A stretch of 64,000 nt of DNA from Methanobrevibacter wolinii SH (GTDB lineage Archaea; Methanobacteriota; Methanobacteria; Methanobacteriales; Methanobacteriaceae), in NCBI RefSeq assembly GCF_000621965.1, contig NZ_KK211378.1, positions 62,001 to 126,000 of the forward strand. Reading direction: 5' to 3'. Position 1 is the first letter of the stretch. Every line of letters starts with the position of its first letter. The notes under the pieces were generated by a model, which did no database searches, was not told the DNA's origin, and was given only the letters and a program-made list of their open reading frames with translations. Position numbers and translations under genes: made by a program. Shown here piece after piece: positions 31,701-39,381 of this stretch.

Positions 31701-33717
31701 CATGAAAAACTTATTTACTAATTTAAGTTTATCTAATTTAACATTAACAAATGGTAAAAATTCTGTAGAATCTGCTGGTGCTTTATATGCATTAGGTAAC
31801 ACTACTTTGGATTATGTGAAAATATCTAATAGTGTAACTCTTAATGGAAATGGTGGTGCAATTTACGGTGTAGGTAACCTTAGAATATCAAATTCACAAT
31901 TTATTAATAACACAGGATCAACTGGAGGAGCTATATTCCTTGATGATGCTAGTATTGCTCTTAATACTAAAAGTAGTTTAATTATAACTAATAGTAGTTT
32001 TGAAAATAATAATGCTACAAATAATTATAATTATGGTGGTGGAGCTATACGTATGCAGAAAGTTGATGGTGTTAAAGATATAGAGAATTGTAGCTTTATA
32101 AATAATACTGCTTCACTAGGTGGAGCTATTTCATATGCTTTATGTGATGATAAATGTATTATAAATAATTCTAGATTCATAAATAATACAGCTAGAAGTA
32201 AAGATACCACTTATTATGGGGGTTCTGCTATTTCAGCTATTAGCGATTATTCTCAAATTAAAGGTGAACTAGATATTAAGGAATCATTGTTTGAAAATAA
32301 TAAGAACCTTGGTGATGGTGGAGCAATTTATCTTGCTAATGTTAATTCTAATATTAATTACTCTAAATTCCTAAATAATATTGGAGCAAATAATAATCAA
32401 AGCATTTATAATTATAAATACTCCGCTCATGATGCAGGTTTAGTTAATGTTAATTATAATTGGTGGGGTATGAATAATCCTAGTAAAACTGATATTATCG
32501 GTTCTAATGATAAATATGGACTTTCAAAAGTAATTTTAAATAATTGGATTATTGCATCTATCTTTGGAAATCAAACTATTGATGTTCCTATTAATGAAAC
32601 AATTACTGTTGTTCTTACATTAAATCAATGTAATAGTACTGATGGAAATATCACTATTTTAAATACTTCTAATTTCCCAGATGTATTAAGGAATATTAAT
32701 GTAAAATATGATGGTCTTGGAATTGAAGTACCTGAATCTGTAATAATACCAGAAGGTTTAAGTTCAACTCAAGCTAAGGTTACCAGTGCTATGTGGATTA
32801 TTAAAGCATATATTGATAATCAGGAATTAAGTCTTAATGGAAATGCTAAAATTAAATCTCCATCAAAAATATCTTTTGATGTTGATTATAATGGAAATAT
32901 TATTATATATCTTTCAGATTCAAATAATACGCCTATTAAAAATGCTATTGTAAACTATAAGATTAACGATATTGATGGTAGATTAATCACTAATGAAAAT
33001 GGTACTGCCACTATTTCCAATTTAAGTGGAAAAATTGACTTTACAGTTAATTATGCTGGAAATGAGGATTATCTTAATTCAAGCGATAATGCTTTAATAC
33101 AATTTAAAAAACCTAGTAGAAAATCAACTAATATTGTTTATGGTAATATGACTCAGACTGCTGTTGATTTTTATCATGGTGAGCGTGGTGGTTATTTTAC
33201 TGTTGTTCTTAGGGATTCTGATAGTAATGTTTTAGTAAATAAGCCTGTTAGTGTTGGTTTTAATGGTGTTGTTTATAATCTTGTAACTGATGGTGATGGT
33301 GTTGCTCGTCTTCAGATTAATCTTGCTTGGAGTGGGATTTATACCTTTGCTATTTGTTATTTAGGTGATGATGAGTATACTGGCTGTTTTGAAGTTGCTA
33401 AAATTACTATTCTTAAGAAGAATACTCAGGTTGTTGTTCCTCAAAGAACCTATAATTTTAATAGTCGTGTTAAATCTTTAACTATTTCTCTTAAAGGTGA
33501 AAATAGTTTGACACACAAATATGTTGAGTTGGTTCAGAATAAGAGAGTCTTTGTTACTGTTAATGGTAAGACTTATAGTGCTGTTACTAATTCTAAAGGT
33601 GTTGCTACTGTTAAGGTTAGTGTTAATAGGAGGGGAACTTATATTGTTACTACCAGGTTTGCTGGTGATGGAACTTACAATGGAAAAACAACAAACTCAA
33701 AATTAGTAATAAGATAA
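25750..33717 (+). CDS. Giant adhesin-like surface protein (2655 residues)
   Basis: Secreted protein with a signal peptide (MKLKKKALIVSVLIISLCF, cleavage probably after ISAINA, near residue 26). Four right-handed beta-helix modules begin near residues 74, 515, 978 and 1908 with a Y(V/L)Sx(S/N)GxDxNxGS-like sequence. Each ends in an NWWG motif (near 390, 847, 1307, 2237) followed by an Ig-like/invasin-type linker. Residues about 1450-1900 are a fifth, NosD-like beta-helix block (repeated NNxI.xNNT). The last 200 residues (from about 2457) are Ig-like with basic character and no membrane anchor. TTG is the start codon, supported by SD AGAGGTGA. Probably binds pseudomurein and mediates attachment or surface display (family knowledge). 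Base use changes toward G in the last 600 bp. Confidence 0.93.
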   Translation: MKLKKKALIVSVLIISLCFCISAINATDVNYSSNDIAMDNGQISSLSNLQSSNDTYLNDEVNDEDVLTNSSSNIIYVDASSQSSTEDGSKENPYKTISGAVNNAQNNSEIDVANGEYKEVSKINVDKTLSIIGNEKGKVIITGSGTSIFSALDNDPSLTLKNLVLQGINSTSGSSAAIYFGSDGNLTVVNCTISNISGKHIIYAYGNVVFNLTDSNIINSNILTSGKGAGIEFAGSYMNIKNTNISNIKFLVSNEYAYMRAVIYLNSKESNLNILNSSIAECSGPMMSLIETKGKTTLTDTKIFSNVVSTSLSNNNGGYGIFYVSSDSAILNIKKSLIYDNILYNALGYLQKGGTSIAYSAFINNTKVNTTNNALIINNTSAATVTCDNNWWGTNNNPYEEGLTNVKANNWIVMNINYSPSEDITSISTVKVGADFTKDNSGKNLNENIVDGVKVVFESENGSFNPMNSTTHNGVAYSIYSPVVGTNTITVSSSNSKINKSFEVRKDSSVDVDAIYLSKSGNDNNDGSKSSPVLTVEKAIELSKSKYNKIVILDGEYALSNQIINFNLTIIGSKGVVLSPNINSTMFIIDDGNLTLSNIKFTNAKQYSPARRTYGTIISVKGSSTNIFIDNCVFENNFIDGAGSVIGGYNSLINLNISNSQFINNTANGTFGVIYITGINSNGNVSIDNCEFVNNSAINTVAVYTRSCNVNITNTNFINNNVYYPGIVELYNSTGNINNCRFINNTCKYNSSTSNSWILSIQAPSNNPNCYYSINRTIFENNIINSTNDYLVYVSAANTNIENSVLLNNRGTGKTLYVKGVSTQTEDLDTGVVSNKTTYGSIIANNNWWGSNTNPIKTCYVDTVNNKIIIDKWIKMTVNVKIPDTIKSGDKINVEVSFNNLIDSLNNTYNYDSSIIPYDFLVNFASIGGTAEPETVNTAKGVANTTYVVGDGNIHNIIISTNNQVENISLLKVRYLGIIYVSLNGDDTNEGSVNSPVKTIAKAIELASVEGSVNKIIIENGVFKENNLNINTNLEITGSNNTVIDGNSNGQIFIIDNNSNVKLNNLYLINSSSSYGTAIKNLKSNLTISNLVIENNTVNGKGGQTISVIYNTGNMTIKNSKITNNNGYGLIYNSGTFNIINSNITNNDINKGYDSSYGVVYDCGSLIYINNVTFDNNKARQGVIYTSYSSEGKLYVLNSRFNKNIMAVGCGAGINNYGKILYVNNSNFTENSGSTCGGAVYTSRNADIENSIFINNAITDSVNYDGSAIAVSGGNTNIHYCVLLTNSTKALLWNDGENSQINAQYNWWGINGNPVSAGLVKANSGEDDYGDEIDYPMPDASNWIILNITTNPTSGFKENSPVSVNANFNYYFDNSTSTIKTLNKTIPDGIEINFTSNNGKFSPKYSIVKNGMASSVYTPILGENNLTIHSFNTKVNLKLNAEAPTPNIVDVYNSTFFSFFDKNGKLLDTVLEGTILNFHGEFANLYNISFIEINKKVKINGIDASIKNMAFDLTGSDITLNNFTIISDKFNYGILSESNENNIISNNTINVSSNKDFSYGIYVDGSKNLKILNNTIIYTGDTSGVYENYGINILNANKVLLENNNMSFIIPSIDLKYDSNYNTQAKDAGIYLFNSSSTTFKHNNIKTNYNLVNGTWDTIYNIAIAGCPDTVFDSNNISTIGSKYVYGISIYGIMNSDLSTLSCSNFIIKNNNITTIGNYYANGIQFMGPGNGNFTSNLVNATASSLSYPVYSGAYVGALEVEYNNNIIYGLANSVYGFELLGTKETVLYNNITLDGNYTLGIAANKNPKGLIIKNNTILLRGQGLSKPTGGDSIPSQNIGIFVIKTTADIEGNDITSTGFYGVNITNTSNSKVINNFIIANNTYGNLAVYNLNGNNTVKDNLPSYTGIVYVSKNGNDNNIGSKESPVGSIKKAIEIASSKFGSGHIIIGEGVFNEYGLDVNSPLIIEGSGIDKTIIDAKSLNYIMKNLFTNLSLSNLTLTNGKNSVESAGALYALGNTTLDYVKISNSVTLNGNGGAIYGVGNLRISNSQFINNTGSTGGAIFLDDASIALNTKSSLIITNSSFENNNATNNYNYGGGAIRMQKVDGVKDIENCSFINNTASLGGAISYALCDDKCIINNSRFINNTARSKDTTYYGGSAISAISDYSQIKGELDIKESLFENNKNLGDGGAIYLANVNSNINYSKFLNNIGANNNQSIYNYKYSAHDAGLVNVNYNWWGMNNPSKTDIIGSNDKYGLSKVILNNWIIASIFGNQTIDVPINETITVVLTLNQCNSTDGNITILNTSNFPDVLRNINVKYDGLGIEVPESVIIPEGLSSTQAKVTSAMWIIKAYIDNQELSLNGNAKIKSPSKISFDVDYNGNIIIYLSDSNNTPIKNAIVNYKINDIDGRLITNENGTATISNLSGKIDFTVNYAGNEDYLNSSDNALIQFKKPSRKSTNIVYGNMTQTAVDFYHGERGGYFTVVLRDSDSNVLVNKPVSVGFNGVVYNLVTDGDGVARLQINLAWSGIYTFAICYLGDDEYTGCFEVAKITILKKNTQVVVPQRTYNFNSRVKSLTISLKGENSLTHKYVELVQNKRVFVTVNGKTYSAVTNSKGVATVKVSVNRRGTYIVTTRFAGDGTYNGKTTNSKLVIR

Positions 33718-33755
33718 ATTTCAGCTTTAAAATTTTTTAAAAATAGATTTTTTTT

Positions 33756-33784
33756 ATATGGATTAATTTCCATATATTTTTTTT
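33756..33784 (+). terminator. Terminator of the adhesin gene
   Basis: Arms ATATGGA (33756-33762) and TCCATAT (33769-33775) form a perfect 7-bp hairpin followed by ATTTTTTTT. It lies 39 bp after the adhesin stop codon. The rest of the gap to 34083 is T-rich with no gene. Confidence 0.75.
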
Positions 33785-34083
33785 AGTTTTTTAATCTTTT
33801 GGTGTTGATTTTTGTTTTAGTGTTTTGATTTTTTATTTATTAATATTATCTGACTTTTTTTTATTTTAATAAATCTAATTTTTAATTATTTTAAAAAAAG
33901 AATAAATTTTTGGTTTTTTAATTGTATACATTAATAGTATCTTTTTAAAATAGAATTATTGAAATCTATTTTTAATATAAACTATAATATAGAAAGTTTA
34001 TAATACTTGATTTAAATATATAATAATGTTAAATATTTTATTTTTATTTATAATTTATAATTATTTTTATGACGTGATTATTA

Positions 34084-35079
34084 ATGAGAACATATAATGA
34101 ATTTGATGGAAAAACAGTTTTAGTAACTGGTGGAGCAGGTTGTGTTGGTAGTAATTTAACTAAAAAACTTGCAAATTTAGGTGCAAGGGTTATTATTTTT
34201 GATAATATGTCTTCTGCTTATCATTGGAATATTCCTAAACATGAGAATATTGAGTTTGTAGAAGGGGATATTAGAAATGATGAAGATTTAAATAGGGTTT
34301 TTAAAGAACAACCTGATATTGTATATCATTTAGCTGCTCATTTTGCAAATCAAAATAGTGTAGATCAACCAGAAACTGATTTAATGGTTAATGGTATGGG
34401 TATTCTTAAAACTTTAGAACATGCACAACTTACTGGTGTAGATAGATTTATATTTTCTTCATCTGGTTGTGGAGTATATGGTCTTGAATCTAAAATGCCA
34501 TTTAAAGAAGATGATATCTCTATTTCATTACATACTCCATATCAATTAACAAAACTTTTAGGAGAATTATATACTAATTACTTCCATAACTTATATGATT
34601 TACCTATTGTAAATGCAAGATTCTTTAATGTATTTGGTCCTGGTGAAGTTCCTGGAAAATACAGAAATGTAATTCCTAACTTCTTTTATTGGGCTATGAA
34701 TGGTCAAGCATTACCTATTACTGGTGAAGGTACAGAAACACGTGATTGGACTTTTGTAGGTGATATATGTAATGGTCTTTTAGCTATGGGTATTGAAGAA
34801 GATGCTATTGGTGAAGCTATTAATCTTGGTTCTGGTAAAGATCATAGAGTTATTGATATGGCTAATCGTGTAAATGAATTATCTGGAAATGAAGCAGGTA
34901 TTGAATTTAAAGAAAGAAGAAATTGGGATGCTAAAACTAAACTTTTATCTTCTATTGATAAAGCTAAAGATCTTTTAGGATACAAACCTACTGTTTCCTT
35001 TGATGATGGACTTGTTAAAGTTCATGATTGGTTTGTTGATAATTGGGATAATATTCAAGAATCTGCTGAATTTGACTAG
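34084..35079 (+). CDS. NAD-dependent epimerase/dehydratase (second copy in window)
   Basis: Extended short-chain dehydrogenase, 331 residues. Seen: VLVTGGAGCVGSNL (NAD motif), VYHLAAHFANQNSV, a catalytic Ser region FSSSGCGVYG, YQLTK with the catalytic Tyr-Lys, RFFNVFGPGEVPG and TRDWTFVGDI. It resembles UDP-glucose epimerase and dTDP-glucose dehydratase relatives; substrate unknown. SD CGTGATTATTA precedes the ATG. It is followed by a glycosyltransferase, so both probably act in surface glycan synthesis near the adhesin gene (inference). Confidence 0.92.
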   Translation: MRTYNEFDGKTVLVTGGAGCVGSNLTKKLANLGARVIIFDNMSSAYHWNIPKHENIEFVEGDIRNDEDLNRVFKEQPDIVYHLAAHFANQNSVDQPETDLMVNGMGILKTLEHAQLTGVDRFIFSSSGCGVYGLESKMPFKEDDISISLHTPYQLTKLLGELYTNYFHNLYDLPIVNARFFNVFGPGEVPGKYRNVIPNFFYWAMNGQALPITGEGTETRDWTFVGDICNGLLAMGIEEDAIGEAINLGSGKDHRVIDMANRVNELSGNEAGIEFKERRNWDAKTKLLSSIDKAKDLLGYKPTVSFDDGLVKVHDWFVDNWDNIQESAEFD

Positions 35080-35081
35080 TT

Positions 35082-35112
35082 AGTTTGATTCTTTCAAACT
35101 TCTATTTTTTTA
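35082..35112 (+). terminator. Hairpin terminator behind the epimerase gene
   Basis: AGTTTGA (35082-35088) pairs with TCAAACT (35094-35100) around a 5-nt loop, followed by TCTATTTTTTTAATTTT. It starts 3 bases after the stop codon and suggests that the following glycosyltransferase has its own promoter or depends on read-through. Confidence 0.7.
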
Positions 35113-35183
35113 ATTTTATTTTATATAACTATTTTTTAGATTTAAAATCTTATTTTTTATTATAAACTGTTTTATTGATTGTT

Positions 35184-36383
35184 ATGAAAATTTTAGTAGT
35201 ACAAGAATCTGATTGGATTAAAAGGAATCCTCATCAACAACATCACCTTATGGATAGAATGTCTGTACGTGGTCATGAAATTAAAGTTATTGATTATCCT
35301 ATTGATTGGCCTAAAGATTCTCCTGAAGGTAATAAATATGAAAGAGAAGTTATTGATAATGTTTATAAAGTAGATAAAAGAGCAAATATTCAAGTTATTA
35401 GACCTGGTTTTATTAAAAAACCTGTACTTAATTATATGTCTCTTTATAATTCTCATAAATCTGAAATTAAAAAACAGATTAAAGAATTTAAACCTGATGT
35501 TATTGTAGGATTAGGTTTACTTAATGCATATTCTGCATCTTGTTTATGTAAAAAAAATAATATACCTTTTGTATATTATTTAATTGATGTATTATATGCA
35601 TTAATTCCTGAGAAAGTATTCCAATCCTTTGGTAAATATATAAATAAAAAAGCTATAAAAAATGCAGATAAAGTCATTACAATTAATGAAAAACTATCTG
35701 AACTTGCAATTAATCTTGGTGCAAATCCAGAAAATACAATTAAAATTGATGCTGGAATAGATCTTAAATCATATAATCCAAATCTTGATTCATCAAATAT
35801 AAAAGCAGAGTATGGTATTAAAGATGATGATATTGTACTATTTTTTATGGGTTTTATTTATGATTTTGCTGGTATGAAAGAATTAGCTATTACTTTAGGT
35901 AAAAATAAAGATAAATATCCAAATTATAAAATCATCATTGTAGGTGATGGTGATGCTTATGATGATTTATTAAAGATTAAAGAAGAATATGATTTATCTA
36001 ATCAGCTTATTTTAACTGGTCGTCAACCTTTTGAAAAGATTCCAGAATTTTTATCTTTAGCAGATTTCTGTCTACTTCCTGCATATATAGATGAAGAAAT
36101 TATGCAAGATATTGTACCAATTAAAATATATGAATATCTTGCTATGGAAAAAGTAGTTATTGCAACAGAACTTCCTGGAATCTCAACAGAATTTGGATAT
36201 AATCATGGTGTTGAATATGTTCATGAAGCAAGTGAAGTTTTAGATAAAGCACAATCTATTATTGATGAAGGTAAATATGAAAAACTATCTAAAATTGCAC
36301 GTGAATATGTTAAAGATAATGATTGGGAAGTAATTACTGATAAATTTGAAAATACTTTAAATGATATTATTAAAAATCATTAA
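35184..36383 (+). CDS. Family 4-type glycosyltransferase
   Basis: 399 residues, GT-B fold. Seen: an N-terminal domain with KILVVQESDWIKRNPHQQHH, a central IDAGIDLKSYNPN linker, and the C-terminal nucleotide-sugar domain with KIIIVGDGDAYDDLLK, ILTGRQPFEKIPEFLSLADF and EYLAMEKVVIATELPG, the usual GT4 E(x7)E region. The ATG at 35184 is preferred over the in-frame TTG at 35175. It would act at the cytoplasmic face of the membrane in glycan or glycolipid assembly. Donor and acceptor cannot be told. Confidence 0.92.
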   Translation: MKILVVQESDWIKRNPHQQHHLMDRMSVRGHEIKVIDYPIDWPKDSPEGNKYEREVIDNVYKVDKRANIQVIRPGFIKKPVLNYMSLYNSHKSEIKKQIKEFKPDVIVGLGLLNAYSASCLCKKNNIPFVYYLIDVLYALIPEKVFQSFGKYINKKAIKNADKVITINEKLSELAINLGANPENTIKIDAGIDLKSYNPNLDSSNIKAEYGIKDDDIVLFFMGFIYDFAGMKELAITLGKNKDKYPNYKIIIVGDGDAYDDLLKIKEEYDLSNQLILTGRQPFEKIPEFLSLADFCLLPAYIDEEIMQDIVPIKIYEYLAMEKVVIATELPGISTEFGYNHGVEYVHEASEVLDKAQSIIDEGKYEKLSKIAREYVKDNDWEVITDKFENTLNDIIKNH

Positions 36384-36496
36384 TACTTAAAGTTTTAATT
36401 AAAATTTAAAAAAACTTAATTTTAATGAAATATTTAATTTTTAAATAAAAACTTTTATTAACTTTAAGTTATATAAAGATAATTGAGGTAATTTTA

Positions 36497-36760
36497 ATGA
36501 TATCATATAAAATAAATGCTAAAAATGTTAAAAAAAATACAACTGTTGATTTTGAATTAAAAAGAGACGGTCCTGAAGAAGATTTCTATTTTGAAGGAGA
36601 AAATAATGAAAAAATCAACCCTCAAGAAATTCCTGATACTAGTAGAAGAGAAATATGCAACAATCTTATGTTAGCTAACTCTCCAATTTTTGTTTTAAAA
36701 CCAGGTAAATCTTGTGATTTTAAAACTATGACTTATGATGGTACTATTACTTGTGAATAA
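36497..36760 (+). CDS. Small hypothetical protein
   Basis: 87 residues, no membrane segment, not recognised. It reads as a compact beta-rich domain (ISYKINAKNVKKNTTVDFELKRD) with two cysteines, the second as penultimate residue, and an end FVLKPGKSCDFKTMTYDGT. A good SD (GAGGTAATTTTA) and the strong terminator directly behind make it a real monocistronic gene. Codon use is like its neighbours. Confidence 0.75.
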   Translation: MISYKINAKNVKKNTTVDFELKRDGPEEDFYFEGENNEKINPQEIPDTSRREICNNLMLANSPIFVLKPGKSCDFKTMTYDGTITCE

Positions 36761-36784
36761 GTATAGTGTTATTCTTTATCATAT

Positions 36785-36820
36785 GTAATTAATTGTATAT
36801 TCAATTAATTACTTTTTTAG
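36785..36820 (+). terminator. Strong hairpin terminator
   Basis: GTAATTAATTG (36785-36795) pairs perfectly over 11 bp with CAATTAATTAC (36802-36812), loop TATATT, followed by TTTTTT. It is the clearest intrinsic-type terminator in the window, 24 bp after the small hypothetical gene. Confidence 0.8.
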
Positions 36821-37107
36821 TACTTGTTTTATTATTTTGATTTCTTTGTTTTTATTGTTGTTTTTTTATTTTAATTTGTGTTGTGTTTGTTTTATTTTTT
36901 TATTTAAGTAGTTTGTTTGTTTTTTAGTGTTATTTTATTTTTTATTTAATTAATTAATTTACTAATTTTATCTATTTATTAAATTTTTTAAGTTTATTTC
37001 TTATTTAACTTAAAATTTAAATTATATAATTTTAGAAAATTTTATATTTTTAGAAATTATTAAATATTATTAAGAGTTTATACTCAAAAATTTATTAGTG
37101 GGATATT
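36821..37107. other. T/G-rich intergenic tract
   Basis: Plus-strand T/G tract with very little C (about 36830-36940), then an A/T stretch with a TATA-like AAATTATATAATTTTAG near 37018-37034, probably the promoter of the next gene. No gene seen. Confidence 0.45.
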
Positions 37108-37422
37108 ATGAAAGAACAAAAATTTTATAGTAAATCAATGTGTGATGTTAAAGAAGATTATCCAGAAATATATGATGTTATTGTAAAACTTAATGATGCA
37201 GTATATACTGGTAACCATCTTGATTATAAAACACAGAAATTAATTGCAATTGGTATTGCAGCTTCTAAAGCAGATACTCATGCAACAAAACAACAAATGA
37301 AAAGTGCAATGAATGAACTTGATATTACTAAAGATGAAATCATGGATGTTTTAAGAATTGTTCTTTTAACTTCTGGAATGCCTGCATTTATGCAAGCTGT
37401 AAACACTTTAAAAGCATTATAA
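37108..37422 (+). CDS. Carboxymuconolactone decarboxylase-family protein lacking the CxxC
   Basis: 104 residues, all-helical AhpD/CMD fold. Seen: DYKTQKLIAIGIAASKADTHATKQQMKSAM (given here in two parts: DYKTQKLIAIGIAAS and KADTHATKQQMKSAM) and LLTSGMPAFMQAVNTL, the family's C-terminal signature. The position where AhpD-type members carry CxxC reads ASKADTHATK, so both redox cysteines are absent; only the histidine remains. It is therefore probably not a disulfide reductase. SD GTGGGATATT precedes the ATG. Confidence 0.85.
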   Translation: MKEQKFYSKSMCDVKEDYPEIYDVIVKLNDAVYTGNHLDYKTQKLIAIGIAASKADTHATKQQMKSAMNELDITKDEIMDVLRIVLLTSGMPAFMQAVNTLKAL

Positions 37423-37431
37423 TTTACTTAT

Positions 37432-37465
37432 AAATCTCATTAATTTGAGATTTATTTTATTTTAC
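37432..37465 (+). terminator. Hairpin terminator behind the CMD-family gene
   Basis: AAATCTCA (37432-37439) pairs with TGAGATTT (37446-37453), 8 bp with a 6-nt loop, followed by ATTTTATTTTAC. It starts 10 bases after the stop codon. Confidence 0.7.
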
Positions 37466-37692
37466 TTATTTTATAGTTGTAAATATAATAAACTTATAGA
37501 TTAATATTCTATAAAAATTATTTATTATAATAGATTTATTTATTAATTAAATTTTATAGAAAATCTTTTAGATTAAATTTATATTTAGTTATAAACAAAT
37601 TTTAAATAGAAATTTGTTTTTAGTATTTAATTATAATTTAATTATTTTCTATTTATTGAAAAATCTTAATTTTTTAGCTATTTAACATAAGG

Positions 37693-37862
37693 TTTATATG
37701 TATCTTTAACAAATATTTTATTATCGTTGTAAGATATACTATTTTTACTATGATTTTAATTTTTTTCTAATAATTATTAACTAGTTTTATAGTCTCAACG
37801 ATTTGGGATATATTGTCCCGGGATGTGGCGTTAAGCTGAACAAAAAAAGGTGTTTATTTATG
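37693..37862 (+). promoter_or_regulatory. Promoter and structured leader of the L15e gene
   Basis: TATA box TTTATATG (37693-37700) predicts a start near 37721 and hence a leader of about 140 nt. The leader's 5' end ATCGTTG (37723-37729) can pair with CAACGAT (37796-37802). The same CAACG can instead pair with CGTT (37829-37832), enclosing GGGA-tatattg-TCCC (37805-37819). The stretch 37790-37840 is conspicuously G/C-rich for this genome. SD AAAGGTG lies before the ATG. Mutually exclusive pairings suggest a regulatory leader, possibly autogenous control by L15e (inference). Confidence 0.5.
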
Positions 37863-38414
37863 ATGTATAAATATATTAGAGACGCATGGAAAAACCCAGA
37901 TGAATCTTATGTAAGAGAACTCATGTGGGAAAGAGCTCCTAAATGGAGAAAACAACCAGTTATAACAAGAATTGAAAGGCCTACTAGATTAGACCGTGCA
38001 CGATCCTTAGGTTACAAAGCTAAAAATGGATATGTTGTAGTAAGAACTAGAGTAAGACGTGGTTCAAGAAGAAAATCCCGTTTCACCTCTGGACGTAAAC
38101 CATCTAAAATGGGAGTAAACAAAATTACAGCATCAAAATCTATTCAAAGGATTGCTGAAGAACGTGTATCTAAAAAATACCCTAACATGGAAGTATTAAA
38201 CTCTTACTGGGTATGGGCTGATGGTAAATTCAAATACTTTGAAGTAATTTTAGTTGACCCACAATGTCCAAGTATTAAAAATGATCCTAAAATCAATTGG
38301 ATTTGTGAAAACCAACACAAAGATAGAGCTGGTAGAGGTTTAACTAGTGCTGGTAAAAAAGGTCGTGGACTTTCCTTTAGAGGAAAAGGTTCAGAACAAG
38401 CAAGAAGAAGATAA
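37863..38414 (+). CDS. rpl15e: 50S ribosomal protein L15e
   Basis: Large-subunit ribosomal protein, 183 residues, strongly basic. Seen: [20 protein letters not shown] at the N-terminus, [27 protein letters not shown] and the basic end [15 protein letters not shown], all highly conserved in archaea and eukaryotes. Two ATGs are adjacent (37860, 37863); homologues start MYKY, so 37863 is chosen. The frame is open upstream from a TTG at 37803, but that part is the leader. First gene of the RNA-processing block. Confidence 0.97.
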   Translation: MYKYIRDAWKNPDESYVRELMWERAPKWRKQPVITRIERPTRLDRARSLGYKAKNGYVVVRTRVRRGSRRKSRFTSGRKPSKMGVNKITASKSIQRIAEERVSKKYPNMEVLNSYWVWADGKFKYFEVILVDPQCPSIKNDPKINWICENQHKDRAGRGLTSAGKKGRGLSFRGKGSEQARRR

Positions 38415-38626
38415 TTCTTCTTACTTTTTTTATTTTAATTTTAGTATAATTTTTAATAATTTATCTGGAATTTTTAATTGTATTTTATTTAGAATTTTTA
38501 CATTTTTTTTATGAAATTTATTTAACTATAAATTTTAATAATTTAAAATTTCATAATATTTATTTGGATTTTATTGTTTATTCCAGATTTTGACTTAACT
38601 ATTTTTAAAATTATTTGATGATTTAT

Positions 38627-39061
38627 ATGATTCACAATATTAAATATCGTATGTTTGTTTATGAAAATGAAGATGAACAAGAACTTAGAACTGCTTTAAA
38701 TAACATTTTTCCTGATGTAATTCCTGAAGTAGAAGAAGCTGAAGGATTACTTGAAGATGAAATTATTATATTGTCTGGTGTTATTGATAAAAAAAGGTAT
38801 CTTAAAGATTTTTTAAATAATTTATTTGAAGAATTAGGTACTGATGAAATAATTAAATTATACGATGATATTGATAAGAAAATGGATGATCAATGTAATT
38901 TATTTTTAAGATTATCAAAAGAAGATGCAATTGATGAAGATTGGCATATTATTGATAATGGAGATAGTATTCATTTAAAAATTAAAGTTGAAGCATATCC
39001 TGCTAAAAAAGAGATTGCCGTTAAAAATATGAAAGAATTTATTAAAGAAAAATTACAATAA
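38627..39061 (+). CDS. DUF54/COG1325-type RNA-binding protein, exosome neighbourhood
   Basis: 144 residues, acidic. It matches the archaeal family found between L15e and RNase P p30 genes, predicted to bind RNA and linked with the exosome by gene order. Seen: IHNIKYRMFVYENED at the start and LFLRLSKEDAIDEDWHI in the middle with a C-terminal helical part. Starts at 38618 and TTG 38615 are in frame; 38627 is preferred because GATGATTT sits at SD distance and homologues begin with this I-H-x-I-x-Y-R segment. Function in RNA processing is inferred from context. Confidence 0.82.
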   Translation: MIHNIKYRMFVYENEDEQELRTALNNIFPDVIPEVEEAEGLLEDEIIILSGVIDKKRYLKDFLNNLFEELGTDEIIKLYDDIDKKMDDQCNLFLRLSKEDAIDEDWHIIDNGDSIHLKIKVEAYPAKKEIAVKNMKEFIKEKLQ

Positions 39062-39381
39062 TTTATTCTTTTAATTTATAGTATTTTTATTTTAATTATT
39101 TTAATTTACAGTATTTTAATTTATAGTATTTTTATTTATAGTATTTTTATTTTAACTAATTCAATTTATATTATTTTACATTATTTTTATTTTAATTATT
39201 TTAATTTATATTTTAGCTATTTTCAAGTTTTATATTTACTATAAACAGTTTTAAATTAAGAATTTTTTTATTTTTAGTATTTTTAGTATTTATTTGTATT
39301 AATAATTTTCAAGTTTTAAAATTAAAATTTAATTATAATAAAATATAAAATATTAAATATTTAATTAAAGGATTTTTTATA
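39062..39381. repeat. A/T micro-repeat region
   Basis: 320 bp without a gene. About 39065-39230 is built from loose repeats of TATAGTATTTTTATTTTAA and ATTATTTTAATTTA. The remainder is plain A/T with a possible TATA (AATATAAAATATTAAATAT near 39341-39360) for the RNase P gene. Confidence 0.5.

Noticed and set aside
37790-37850. C/D-box or H/ACA guide RNA in the L15e leader
   Set aside because: A CTGA word is present at 37835, but no proper box C pairs with it and no kink-turn was found; a leader structure explains the region better.
37803-37862. N-terminal extension of L15e from TTG 37803
   Set aside because: Homologues begin MYKYIRDAW; a good SD lies directly before 37863, and the extension coincides with the structured leader.
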